From positions 558,001 through 622,000 of the forward strand of contig NZ_ARQM01000010.1 in the NCBI RefSeq assembly GCF_000385135.1: a DNA stretch of 64,000 nucleotides, given 5' to 3'. Below, in pieces: positions 33,612 to 41,218 of this stretch; the first letter of the stretch is position 1; every line of letters begins with the position of its first letter. A program made the translations under genes and the position numbers. Source of the DNA: Promicromonospora sukumoe 327MFSha3.1 (GTDB lineage Bacteria; Actinomycetota; Actinomycetes; Actinomycetales; Cellulomonadaceae). The notes under the pieces were generated by a model that had not been told where the DNA came from, ran no database searches, and saw only the letters and a list, made by a program, of their open reading frames with translations.

Positions 33612-34295
33612 CTAATCCGGCCGAGTCATTCCGAGCAGCTGGCGAACCGGCGGAAGGCCTTCGAGCGTGATCTCTGCGCGCAGCCCGTCACCACGCGAGT
33701 TCCATTGCTCGCGGGTCATGCGGTATCTGGTCTCGAGAACCGAGCGTCCCTCTCGGGCCGCGAATCGGGTTCCGCTGACCGTATACCCGAGTCGGCGGGA
33801 GACGGCGTTCGAAGCAGGGTTGTCCTCGTAGGCATCGCTGATCAACTCCATGGCACCGAAGCCTTCGAAGGCGAGATGTAGCGCCATGAGACGCATCCGG
33901 GTGCCGATGCCCTGGCCGTGGTACCGGAGCCCGAGCCAGGAACCGGTCAGTCCAGACCGAGTGACCGGGAAGTGTTTCGCGGAGATCTGCTGTTCTCCGA
34001 TGATCGCGCCGCCGCGGAACAGGGCGAGCGAGAGCACCCAGTCGTCGGCGTCGGCCCGCCCCCGGTTTCGCCATTGGTGCGCGAGAACGTTCCGGCTCAC
34101 CTCTTCGCTGGTGCCACGGGTCCAGGGCCAGGAGAACGGCACGACATCGAGGTTGTGCACGCCACTGGCGGCGAGACTGGCGAGAGCGAGGAGCTCGCTG
34201 TCGTCGGGCAGGCGCAGTTCCAGGTCCTCCCAACGGACCCGGAGTCCGAAGGTCGGCTGGACCGCGCTCAGAGCGGACCGGTCTCCGATGGTCAT
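33612..34295 (-). CDS. GNAT family N-acetyltransferase
   Basis: A 227-residue acyl-CoA-dependent acetyltransferase of the RimJ/RimL type. The acetyl-CoA pyrophosphate-binding region is LGLRYHGQGIGTRMRLMAL, with the following DAYEDNPASNAVSRRLGYT segment typical of the RimL group; ALFRGGAIIGEQQIS is the central strand. The C-terminal tail (about 30 residues) extends beyond the core. The substrate could be a protein N-terminus or a small molecule. Followed on the same strand by the broken FxLD-type methyltransferase upstream. Confidence 0.9.
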   Translation of the reverse strand: MTIGDRSALSAVQPTFGLRVRWEDLELRLPDDSELLALASLAASGVHNLDVVPFSWPWTRGTSEEVSRNVLAHQWRNRGRADADDWVLSLALFRGGAIIGEQQISAKHFPVTRSGLTGSWLGLRYHGQGIGTRMRLMALHLAFEGFGAMELISDAYEDNPASNAVSRRLGYTVSGTRFAAREGRSVLETRYRMTREQWNSRGDGLRAEITLEGLPPVRQLLGMTRPD

Positions 34296-34371
34296 GGCGG
34301 GGTGCCGAGGTTCGTGCCGGCGTCGTCGATGGTGAGTTCCCAGTGAGCTGGCTGGCGCGTAGAACGAGATG

Positions 34372-35623
34372 TCATGGCTGCTCGGCCGTCGGCCAACTGA
34401 TTGTCAAGGTGCCGTGTGGTCGTGTCAGCGCCGACGCGGTCGGCGGGATGTCGTCGGGTTCTGTGCCGGTGGGCCACCACTCGAAGGTCGGCTTGGTGCC
34501 GCGGTGGTGGGCACCGTAGTGCGAGATCGTGTCCGCGAGCCTCTGGGTGAGGCGGGTCGCGTCAGGGCCCTTGCCGATCGCGCCGACTTCAAGTGTCGTC
34601 TCGGCGGCCGAACGGCGGTGCAGTGCCGCGAACGATGCCCCGTCGACAAGGGCAGGGTAGAACGACATCTCCGAGCCACGATCGGCCGGGTCCTCCGCCT
34701 CCATCGCACAAGCATCCGGTTGGACCAGGAGGCAGGTGAGCAGGTCGAGCCAGATCGTGCGGTTCTTGTAGATCACGCCGGACCAGGCCTCGACCGGGTC
34801 GGATGCCAGGACGTCGTCCGAGACCCCGAACCCCTGAGGGATCTCGTTGCCCGGGAACGTGAACGTGACTGGCTTCCCCGATGGGCCTGTCAACCGGGCT
34901 GAGGGCGGGGTGAACAACTCAGTGCCCTGCAGCGGGACGAATCCGCCGGGCACGGTCGACTCCGAGACCAGTCGTCCCGTCCTGCTCGCGAAACCCGATG
35001 ATGCGCTGGAGTCCCGGGGCGATCTGGAGGGGGACGATCAGGATTCCCCCGGGTGCGAGCTGCCCGACCCAGGTCTGTGGGAGGGTCCAGGGAGAGACGG
35101 TGACCATGATCCGGTCGAACACACCGCGTCCGAGGGGTTCGGCGGCATCGGCCGTGATGACCTCGACCCGGTCGGTCAGGCCCAGCTGTTCGAGGCCGGT
35201 GCGGGTGCGGGCTGTGACGTCTTCATCGATGTCGACGCTGACCACGGTGCCGGTACGCCCGACAAGGTGGGCGAGCATGGCGGCATTGGGGCCGCCGGAC
35301 CCGATCTCCAGCACGCGCTGGCCCTCCTGGATCCGGGCTTGCGCGAGGTTGCCCGCGTGCATCGTTGGCGCGGACAGGGAGGACAGGGCCTTGCCGTCGT
35401 CGCCGAACCGCGTCCGCAGGGCGTCGTGGATCGCGTACGGGAGGTCCACCGGGGTGCCTGCTGGTGCGAAGACCTCACGCGGGACAGCGCGGAACGCGGC
35501 CTCGACCGCCTGATCCGTGAGGAACCCGGTCTCGATGAGTTCGGCGATCATGGCCTCGCGCAAGTCCTCGGAACTTGGTGCTGCCTCGGGCTGACTGGTC
35601 GTGCGCGCCTCGGTCTGCGTCAA
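34372..35623 (-). pseudogene. FxLD-system / PCMT-like methyltransferase, frameshifted
   Basis: The 5' frame (35623-34919, TTG start MTQTEARTTSQPEAAP, GGAG upstream) encodes a protein-isoaspartate-methyltransferase-like domain with VLEIGSGGPNAAMLAHLVG as SAM motif I. It ends in an abnormal tail after IIGFREQDG. The other frame (about 34970-34372) picks up as RLVSESTVPGGFVPLQGTE, the expected continuation in this family, and runs to the C-terminus. Removing one base near 34975 joins them into about 417 residues, a normal length for methyltransferases of FxLD lanthipeptide systems. No convincing lanthipeptide precursor is nearby. Either a real inactivating frameshift or a sequencing error. Confidence 0.7.
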
Positions 35624-35839
35624 CTGAACTCCCTGGGAGTCGATCGTGTGTTCGACATCGTCAAAGACGGTACGGCTCGAAATCTCTCCTTGTGGGTTGA
35701 CGTGCTGAACATGCGTCGAACCGCCGACGCACACCACGTTCAGCAGCGGCTTCGTCGCGCCGCGCACGGATAGCGTTGGTTGTCTGCCAGGTAAGTGGGC
35801 GGTGCGAGATCCGCCCGCCGGTGACGAAAGGGATCGCAC

Positions 35840-36316
35840 ATGGGCGTTGCGGAGGCTGTTGCAGTGGGGCGTCGAGGGGCACGAGGCATCGTGATCGACG
35901 ACGAGGGGCGGATGGTCCTGATCAAGCGGACCAAGCCTGGTCAGGATCCGTACTGGACCTCTCCCGGTGGCGGAGTCGAGGAATCCGACCCCTCCGTCGA
36001 GGATGCGTTGCGTCGTGAGCTGGCCGAGGAGCTCGGCGCGACGGCTGACGGCTATCAGCAGGTGTTTCTCGCCTCGGACCCCACTGACGCGGGCGTCGCG
36101 ATTCAGCACTTCTTCGTTGCACGGCTGACGTCGCTGAACCTGACCGAGCGCTACGGGTCGGAGTTCACCAAGCCGGAGCGTGGCGGGTATGACCTGGACT
36201 ACGTGCCCTTGAGCGACGGCTCGCTGGAAGTGATCGACCTCAAGCCCGCGGTGCTCAAAGAGTTCGTGCTCGCGAACCGGGACGCGCTCCTGGCCGAGGC
36301 TGGTTTCGCCGTCTGA
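35840..36316 (+). CDS. Nudix hydrolase
   Basis: A 158-residue Nudix protein. The Nudix box GGGVEESDPSVEDALRRELAEELGA matches GX5EX7REUXEEXGU, so the metal-binding glutamates are intact. It probably hydrolyses a nucleoside diphosphate linked to another group; substrate not predictable. The N-terminal GVAEAVAVGRRGARGIVIDD starts the first strand and GAAAGGGA precedes the ATG. It lies divergent from the broken methyltransferase and converges on the TylF gene that ends the large minus-strand cluster. Confidence 0.92.
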   Translation: MGVAEAVAVGRRGARGIVIDDEGRMVLIKRTKPGQDPYWTSPGGGVEESDPSVEDALRRELAEELGATADGYQQVFLASDPTDAGVAIQHFFVARLTSLNLTERYGSEFTKPERGGYDLDYVPLSDGSLEVIDLKPAVLKEFVLANRDALLAEAGFAV

Positions 36317-36361
36317 GCTCTGCCCGAGAGCGTTGGGACGTTGTGCCCTTGCCAGCCCAGG

Positions 36362-37129
36362 TCACAGAGGCCGGCCCTCCCACCTCAGGTAGGCAGGTGT
36401 CGCGAACCCGGGAATGGTCCGAAGGGCCGAGACGTCCGTGCCGAGCCAGTCGCGCAGCGCGGACGTCTCGCCCGGCCACTTGGCGTGGGCCAGCTCGTCA
36501 AACGCCAGGATGCTGCCCAGGGTGAGAAAGGGGCGGATCGCGCTGAGTGCTGCCAGGGTCGGCTCGTAGAGGTCCAGGTCGAAGTACGCGAGCGCGATGA
36601 CTGTCTGCGGGTTGTCGGCAAGGTACTGCGGCAGGGTTTCGCGTACGTCACCCTGCACGAGAAGCGTCCGGCGGATGTGTCCCAGGGGTTCGTCGCGTTC
36701 GTGGGCGTCCAGGACGGCGCGGAGGTGGTCCGGGTATTCGCTGCCCAGCTCGAATCGCCCGGGAATGGCGCTGCGCGTGGTGTCGTGGGCACTGACGTCG
36801 GGGAACCCGGTGAAGGTGTCGAAGCCGATGATCCTGCGGTGAGGGTTGTACGGCTCGTGGACGGCGCGCAGCGCGGTGAGGGTGGCGATGCGCCGGCCGC
36901 GGTGGACGCCGAACTCCATGATCACGCCAGGGACGTCCCGAACGATGCGGTACAGAGCATCCATGGCGAGCACATCGGCCAATGGCCGCCGCCGCAGATA
37001 GAGCGCGATGTTGTCGACAAGTTCGTCGGGCGGTATCGGGGTGACCGCGAGGTGCTCGGCAAGGGCTCCGCGGGTCTCGGCCTCACGAGGAGACTCGTGG
37101 GGCAGCAGGGTCTCGTCATGCGTGGACAT
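36362..37129 (-). CDS. TylF/MycF-type O-methyltransferase
   Basis: A 255-residue SAM-dependent methyltransferase of the TylF/MycF (macrocin O-methyltransferase) family, metal-dependent enzymes that usually methylate sugar hydroxyls. Motifs seen are VIMEFGVHRGRRIATLTALR (SAM site), IIGFDTFTGFPD and YFDLDLYEPTLAAL with the metal-binding aspartates. It is the last gene of a long coupled minus-strand operon and overlaps the upstream phosphatase gene by 14 bp. In context it probably methylates the product built by the glycosyltransferase, kinase and dehydrogenase of the same operon. Confidence 0.88.
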   Translation of the reverse strand: MSTHDETLLPHESPREAETRGALAEHLAVTPIPPDELVDNIALYLRRRPLADVLAMDALYRIVRDVPGVIMEFGVHRGRRIATLTALRAVHEPYNPHRRIIGFDTFTGFPDVSAHDTTRSAIPGRFELGSEYPDHLRAVLDAHERDEPLGHIRRTLLVQGDVRETLPQYLADNPQTVIALAYFDLDLYEPTLAALSAIRPFLTLGSILAFDELAHAKWPGETSALRDWLGTDVSALRTIPGFATPAYLRWEGRPL

Positions 37130-37727
37130 AGGGAGTGCCTCTCTTCTCGTGGGTCCATGACTTCGCCGGACGGAGCTCGAAGTGCCGTGCGTGGTCGAAC
37201 ACGGCTACCGGATCGTCGGTGCCGGCGCTGATCGCCGCGACGGCACCGATCAGGAGGCGGTGCGCCACGACGACGACGGGCCGGCCGGCCTCCGCCAGGA
37301 GGTCGGCGGTGGCCATCGCCCGGCGTACGCGACCGTGGAACTCGTCGAGGCTCTCGCCGCCGGGCAGCGCACTCCTTGGGTCTGCGGTTCTCCTGCCCCG
37401 CCACTCGACGTAGACGTCCGGGTACTGCGCCGGTGACCTGCCTAGTACACAGGTTGGTGCGCGCCACTCGTCGAACGTCGAGTCGGCAGGGGACAGCGTT
37501 AGCCCGGTCAGCTCGGAGACGATCCGGGCGGTGCTGCGGGCACGCAGGAGCGTGCTGGAGACGATCACTCCGTCGGCCATCCCGGACTTCCGCAGAGTCT
37601 GGGCTGTGCGTTCCGCCTGTCGTGCTCCGAGGCGTGTGAGCAGGCTTCGCGGACGTGCGTGAGCGTCCGGGCGGTGGAAGCCGTCGGCACAGATTCCGTG
37701 CCGCATCCAGGTGACGGTAGCGCTCAC
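37116..37727 (-). CDS. Histidine phosphatase (phosphoglycerate mutase-like)
   Basis: A 203-residue member of the histidine phosphatase superfamily. The phosphohistidine motif RHG is in TWMRHGICADG near the N-terminus, the acid/base region is FDEWRAP, and the second histidine lies in VVVVAHRLLIGAVAA. The GTG at 37727 overlaps the stop of the upstream SDR gene as GTGA. It probably removes a phosphate from the pathway intermediate of this operon. Substrate unknown. Confidence 0.88.
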   Translation of the reverse strand: MSATVTWMRHGICADGFHRPDAHARPRSLLTRLGARQAERTAQTLRKSGMADGVIVSSTLLRARSTARIVSELTGLTLSPADSTFDEWRAPTCVLGRSPAQYPDVYVEWRGRRTADPRSALPGGESLDEFHGRVRRAMATADLLAEAGRPVVVVAHRLLIGAVAAISAGTDDPVAVFDHARHFELRPAKSWTHEKRGTPYVHA

Positions 37728-38476
37728 GACAGGTGCCACCCGCCGTCGACCGTGAGGCACTGCCCCGTGATGAAGGCAGCGTCCTCGGAGAGCAGGAACG
37801 ACACGGCACCGGCGACGTCGTCTGGCACGCCTCGCCGTCGGATTGCCTGGCGAGCGAGCTGCCGGACGACCATCGCCTCGTGATCGTCGACCACCGCATG
37901 CTCTGCGGGTACCTCGATGGATCCAGCACGGACGCAGTTGACGGTGACGTCGTCCGGTCCGAGCTCGCGGGCCAGCGCTCTGACCAAGCCCTCCAGCCCG
38001 GCCTTCGCCGCGATGTACCCGGCGAGATCGACCCGGCCGAGCTGGCTCAGGACCGATGAGATCGCGACGACTCGTCCACCTTCGTTGGCCCTCAGGGCGG
38101 AAGTGGCCAGGTGCGCGACGGCGGCGTGCGTCGTGAGGTTGACGTCGATCTGTCGGCGGAAGGTGTCGCCGTCGTGCTCAACCCACGGGATGCGGGGATA
38201 GGCGCCGGCATTCGAGACGAGCACGGTGACCCGCTCATGCTGTTCGTCGATGAGACCTTGCAGCCGGTCGATCGTTGCGGTCTCCGTCAGGTCGCCGGTG
38301 ACGGTGCTGACCGCAGCGCCGTTCCTGTCCGCCTCAGCCGTGACGCGGGAGAACTCGGCGTCGTCGCTGAGGTGGGTCAGGATCAGGTCGTAGCGGGGCG
38401 CGAGGCGTGCGGTGATCGCTACGCCGATGCCGCCGCCGGCTCCGGTAATGATCGCGACCGGTCGTGGTGGGTTCAT
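37724..38476 (-). CDS. Short-chain dehydrogenase/reductase
   Basis: A 250-residue classical SDR that oxidises or reduces a carbonyl/hydroxyl with NAD(P). The cofactor loop is TGAGGGIG (about 10-17), followed by VLVSNAGAY, catalytic Ser in ISSVLSQLGR and the YxxxK pair in YIAAKAGLEG. The C-terminus (FITGQCLTVDGGWHLS) is FabG-like. ATG 38476 has AGGAG upstream and overlaps the stop of the upstream kinase-like gene as ATGA, so translation is coupled. In this cluster it may modify a sugar or similar polyol. Confidence 0.9.
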   Translation of the reverse strand: MNPPRPVAIITGAGGGIGVAITARLAPRYDLILTHLSDDAEFSRVTAEADRNGAAVSTVTGDLTETATIDRLQGLIDEQHERVTVLVSNAGAYPRIPWVEHDGDTFRRQIDVNLTTHAAVAHLATSALRANEGGRVVAISSVLSQLGRVDLAGYIAAKAGLEGLVRALARELGPDDVTVNCVRAGSIEVPAEHAVVDDHEAMVVRQLARQAIRRRGVPDDVAGAVSFLLSEDAAFITGQCLTVDGGWHLS

Positions 38477-39609
38477 CGGGGCGCTCCTGTCGATGTGGTG
38501 GCGAAGCACGGGAACGGGACGGTCGGGCTGACGTCGTCATCGGCGAGCTGTGCGAGAAGGGCGAGCGACAGCGCGACATCGGGGCCGTCGAGGCGCGTGA
38601 TGTCGTAGACACCCAGGACGCGTGCGATGAGATACGGGCGTAACCAGGCCCAGAGGTCCCGGACACCGAGCGCCTCCGCGACCGGTCGCACGACCTCGGT
38701 GAGATAGCGGCCGACCACGTGGGTGCGGACAGCCCCAGGGTCGAAGGCGTAGGTGATTGCCAGGCCGGTGTCCGACTGCTCGGTGTAGATCCGCGGACGG
38801 TGAAACACGGAGCTGTGCAGGGCCTCGGGGTGATCGTCGAAGGCATCGCGGTTGTACCGCGGGGTGAGCCATGCCCCGTGGAGCACCTGGTACATCAGGA
38901 AGCAGGCGAACTCGCCGGCGACGGCGTTCAGGCCACCGGTGTCGTAGTCGAACCACACCGGACCCGAGCGGGGTGACCAGCCGATGTTGAAGTCGGTCGG
39001 GTCGCCCTGCGAGATCGCTGCCCAGACACGCCGGTCGGCGGCGAAGTCGGCGCGGAGGCGTTCGACGATCGAAGGCAAGTCCACCATGTGGGGGCGACCG
39101 TTCACTTCCATGCGAAGGCCAGCGGGCACGACCTCGCCCGAACGCAGCGGCCAGGGCGGGCACCTGCCGTAGTACTGATCGACTCGTCCGCTCGTGCGCA
39201 GGCGGTCTCCGTAGAGCTTTCCGACGACGCGGCGGGCGGGGATGTGCCTGGCTGTGCTCAGAAGGGTGTCTCGGTAGTAGGTCAAGATGTCGTCCAGGAA
39301 CATGTCGAGCCGCGCGCGGTCGTTCGTGGTCTCGGCGCGTGAGATCTCGTCGACCAGCAGACTGCCGCCCTCGTCTCGGTGGAGCGACCGATCGAACACG
39401 TGGACCGCCCAGGGGCCCGCGGATCCGGCCCACCGAAGCGCGGGGATCGGGTAGTAGGCCTCGATCGCGGCGTGCCCGGTCAGCTCTTGGCGTGCTTCGG
39501 CACGGTTGGGGTTGGCCTTGACGAACAGCGGCCATCCGGCGACGTCGAGGTGCCAGGTGTGGTTGCGGGTGTAGCGGCGGTGGTTGGAGATCCGGGGCAT
39601 GAGGGTCAC
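38473..39609 (-). CDS. Aminoglycoside phosphotransferase-fold kinase-like protein
   Basis: A 378-residue protein with an APH/choline-kinase-like C-lobe: SQGDPTDFNIGW resembles the catalytic HGDxxxxN loop (with Gln in place of His) and VWFDYDTGG the metal-binding D(Y/F)D motif. The N-terminal part (HLDVAGWPLFVKANPNRAEA) contains a VK pair typical of the ATP-binding lysine. The replaced histidine is also seen in some active family members. Probably phosphorylates a small molecule of the pathway. The GTG start overlaps the glycosyltransferase stop (GTGA) and the stop overlaps the SDR start. Confidence 0.75.
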   Translation of the reverse strand: MTLMPRISNHRRYTRNHTWHLDVAGWPLFVKANPNRAEARQELTGHAAIEAYYPIPALRWAGSAGPWAVHVFDRSLHRDEGGSLLVDEISRAETTNDRARLDMFLDDILTYYRDTLLSTARHIPARRVVGKLYGDRLRTSGRVDQYYGRCPPWPLRSGEVVPAGLRMEVNGRPHMVDLPSIVERLRADFAADRRVWAAISQGDPTDFNIGWSPRSGPVWFDYDTGGLNAVAGEFACFLMYQVLHGAWLTPRYNRDAFDDHPEALHSSVFHRPRIYTEQSDTGLAITYAFDPGAVRTHVVGRYLTEVVRPVAEALGVRDLWAWLRPYLIARVLGVYDITRLDGPDVALSLALLAQLADDDVSPTVPFPCFATTSTGAPR

Positions 39610-40682
39610 CTCCCGGCCAGCTTCTGCAGCGCGAAACGCGCGACTGTCGCCGGTGGTACCTGGCGCAGGTCCGAGGCATTGCCCCAGACCGTGTCGTCGA
39701 GCTGGTCACGGACGGGGCACCGGTCGGCTTGGGCGAGCATCTGGGAGAACGGCGTGGCCACGCCGTGATGGTTGCTCCGGCCGGTCGTCCACTTCGTGTG
39801 GGGGTGACGCCCGTACAGGCCGATGACCTGCGGGGACGTACCGTCTGCGCGTTCGGTGAGGGCCGCGAGGTGCGTCAGGCCGGTGTCGTTGCCGATGACC
39901 AGCCCTGCCGTGGCGAACACGTCGAGACAGTCGGCGGCATCGAGGCCGGCGACCAGCTCGAGGCCAGTCGGTGCACGAGTCGATGAGGCGTCATTGCCGG
40001 TGAGGAGGGTGAACCGCCACGGGCCGGGACGCGCGTCGGCGAGGTACTGGGCGACCTCCTCGAACCCGTCCGGTCCAAAGTCCTTGCGATCGGGCATGCT
40101 CGTTGCCGCAACGAAGACGACGTGCCAGGGATCAAGCGCGCCGGTGCCGGTGAACGTGGGCAGTGGCGCGGACGCGCGAGGCAGCTCACGGCCAAGGCAC
40201 TGCTCGACCTCCAGGTAGTAGCGCATCGGCAGGGCAGCGTGGACCTCGAGGAGATCGTCGTCCCGCCGGTCGAGCCACGTAGGCGGTCGTTCCGGGACTG
40301 CGTTGAACGTGTACTGTCCGGGGCCTTCAGCGCTCACGATGCTCGCACCGAGGTCCCGGACGGTGCGCAGTGGCAGGTGGCACCGGGCGAAGAGCTCCGG
40401 CCGCGGGCCGCGATAGGTCGGGCTGCCGGCGGGGAACGCGTCCATGAACGCGGTGACGGCACCCAGGGCGAGCAGCACGTCTCCGAGCCCACCGGCACCG
40501 AGATCGACGCTCCATCCCGGCGTCGCTGCCCGGACCCTGGTGGGGAGAGTTGTGTGGCGGCCGCGCCGGTAGGGCAGAACCCGGCCCAACGGGGCATCCT
40601 CTCGACGAACCACCGTGCGTCCACCGAAGGCCGTGACCGGGGCGAGCGGATGGACGGCGCTCAGATGCGTGTCAGCGTGCAC
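39606..40682 (-). CDS. GT9-like glycosyltransferase
   Basis: A 358-residue protein resembling family 9 (heptosyltransferase-like) glycosyltransferases. The GT-B signature GNDTGLTHLAALTE in the C-terminal domain is the nucleotide-sugar site, preceded by VIGNDTG and followed by VIGLYGRHPHTKW; LGAGGLGDVLLALGAV near residue 65 matches the N-terminal acceptor-side glycine loop. Actinobacteria lack LPS, so the acceptor must differ from the classical family. GTG 40682 has GGGAG 7 nt upstream and lies 22 bp inside the phosphoribosyltransferase gene. Confidence 0.85.
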   Translation of the reverse strand: MHADTHLSAVHPLAPVTAFGGRTVVRREDAPLGRVLPYRRGRHTTLPTRVRAATPGWSVDLGAGGLGDVLLALGAVTAFMDAFPAGSPTYRGPRPELFARCHLPLRTVRDLGASIVSAEGPGQYTFNAVPERPPTWLDRRDDDLLEVHAALPMRYYLEVEQCLGRELPRASAPLPTFTGTGALDPWHVVFVAATSMPDRKDFGPDGFEEVAQYLADARPGPWRFTLLTGNDASSTRAPTGLELVAGLDAADCLDVFATAGLVIGNDTGLTHLAALTERADGTSPQVIGLYGRHPHTKWTTGRSNHHGVATPFSQMLAQADRCPVRDQLDDTVWGNASDLRQVPPATVARFALQKLAGR

Positions 40683-41218
40683 AGCGGCACTCCCAGGTCT
40701 TCTATGACGGCTCGTGCATCACCAGACGTGTCCTCGATCAGGCAAGCGATACCGGTCACGTCGGCACCGCGCGCCCGGAGCACAGTGACGAGGTTGGCCA
40801 GGGTGCGCCCGGTGGTGATCTCGTCGTCGACGATCAGGACGCGCTGCCCGCGCAGGTCGCCGTAGGTGTAGACGTCGGTGCGGCGGGCGTGCGGCTCGGA
40901 GAACTGAGCCTTGTGGGGCAGATCGAGGTCGAGCTTCCACGCAAGCCGATAGGGGATACCGCTGGCAAGAGCGACCGCAACGGTCGGGAGGATGCCTCCG
41001 GCGTCCAGGCCGAGCAGAACGTCGGGCGTGACGAACGCGGGGTCGTGCGCCCATCGGTCCCAGAGTGCGTCGCCCGTGGCGATGAGTGATTCGGGGGCGA
41101 CCTGATCCAGGATCCCGTCGAGGTCGTGGACGATACGGACGTCTCGGGCGTGCTCGGGGACTCCGAGCCTGTGTACGCGCTGGGCAGTGAACGAAGCAGC
41201 GGAGCCGGTGACGGTCAT
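40661..41218 (-). CDS. Type I phosphoribosyltransferase
   Basis: A 185-residue PRTase. The PRPP-binding motif VLIVDDEITTGRTL is at 127-140 and is complete. The hood region has LLGLDAGGILPTVAVALASG. It transfers a phosphoribosyl group to or from a base (or cleaves a nucleotide in reverse). Purine/pyrimidine salvage enzymes are the nearest relatives by motif, but the location inside a kinase/glycosyltransferase operon suggests a specialised role. ATGA overlap with the upstream kinase-nucleotidyltransferase gene. Confidence 0.9.
   Translation of the reverse strand: MTVTGSAASFTAQRVHRLGVPEHARDVRIVHDLDGILDQVAPESLIATGDALWDRWAHDPAFVTPDVLLGLDAGGILPTVAVALASGIPYRLAWKLDLDLPHKAQFSEPHARRTDVYTYGDLRGQRVLIVDDEITTGRTLANLVTVLRARGADVTGIACLIEDTSGDARAVIEDLGVPLCTLTRI

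Noticed and set aside
35624-35839. Possible FxLD lanthipeptide precursor upstream of the methyltransferase
   Set aside because: The only short frames (for example MSNTRSTPREFS overlapping the TTG start) lack the FxLD motif and Cys/Ser/Thr-rich core.
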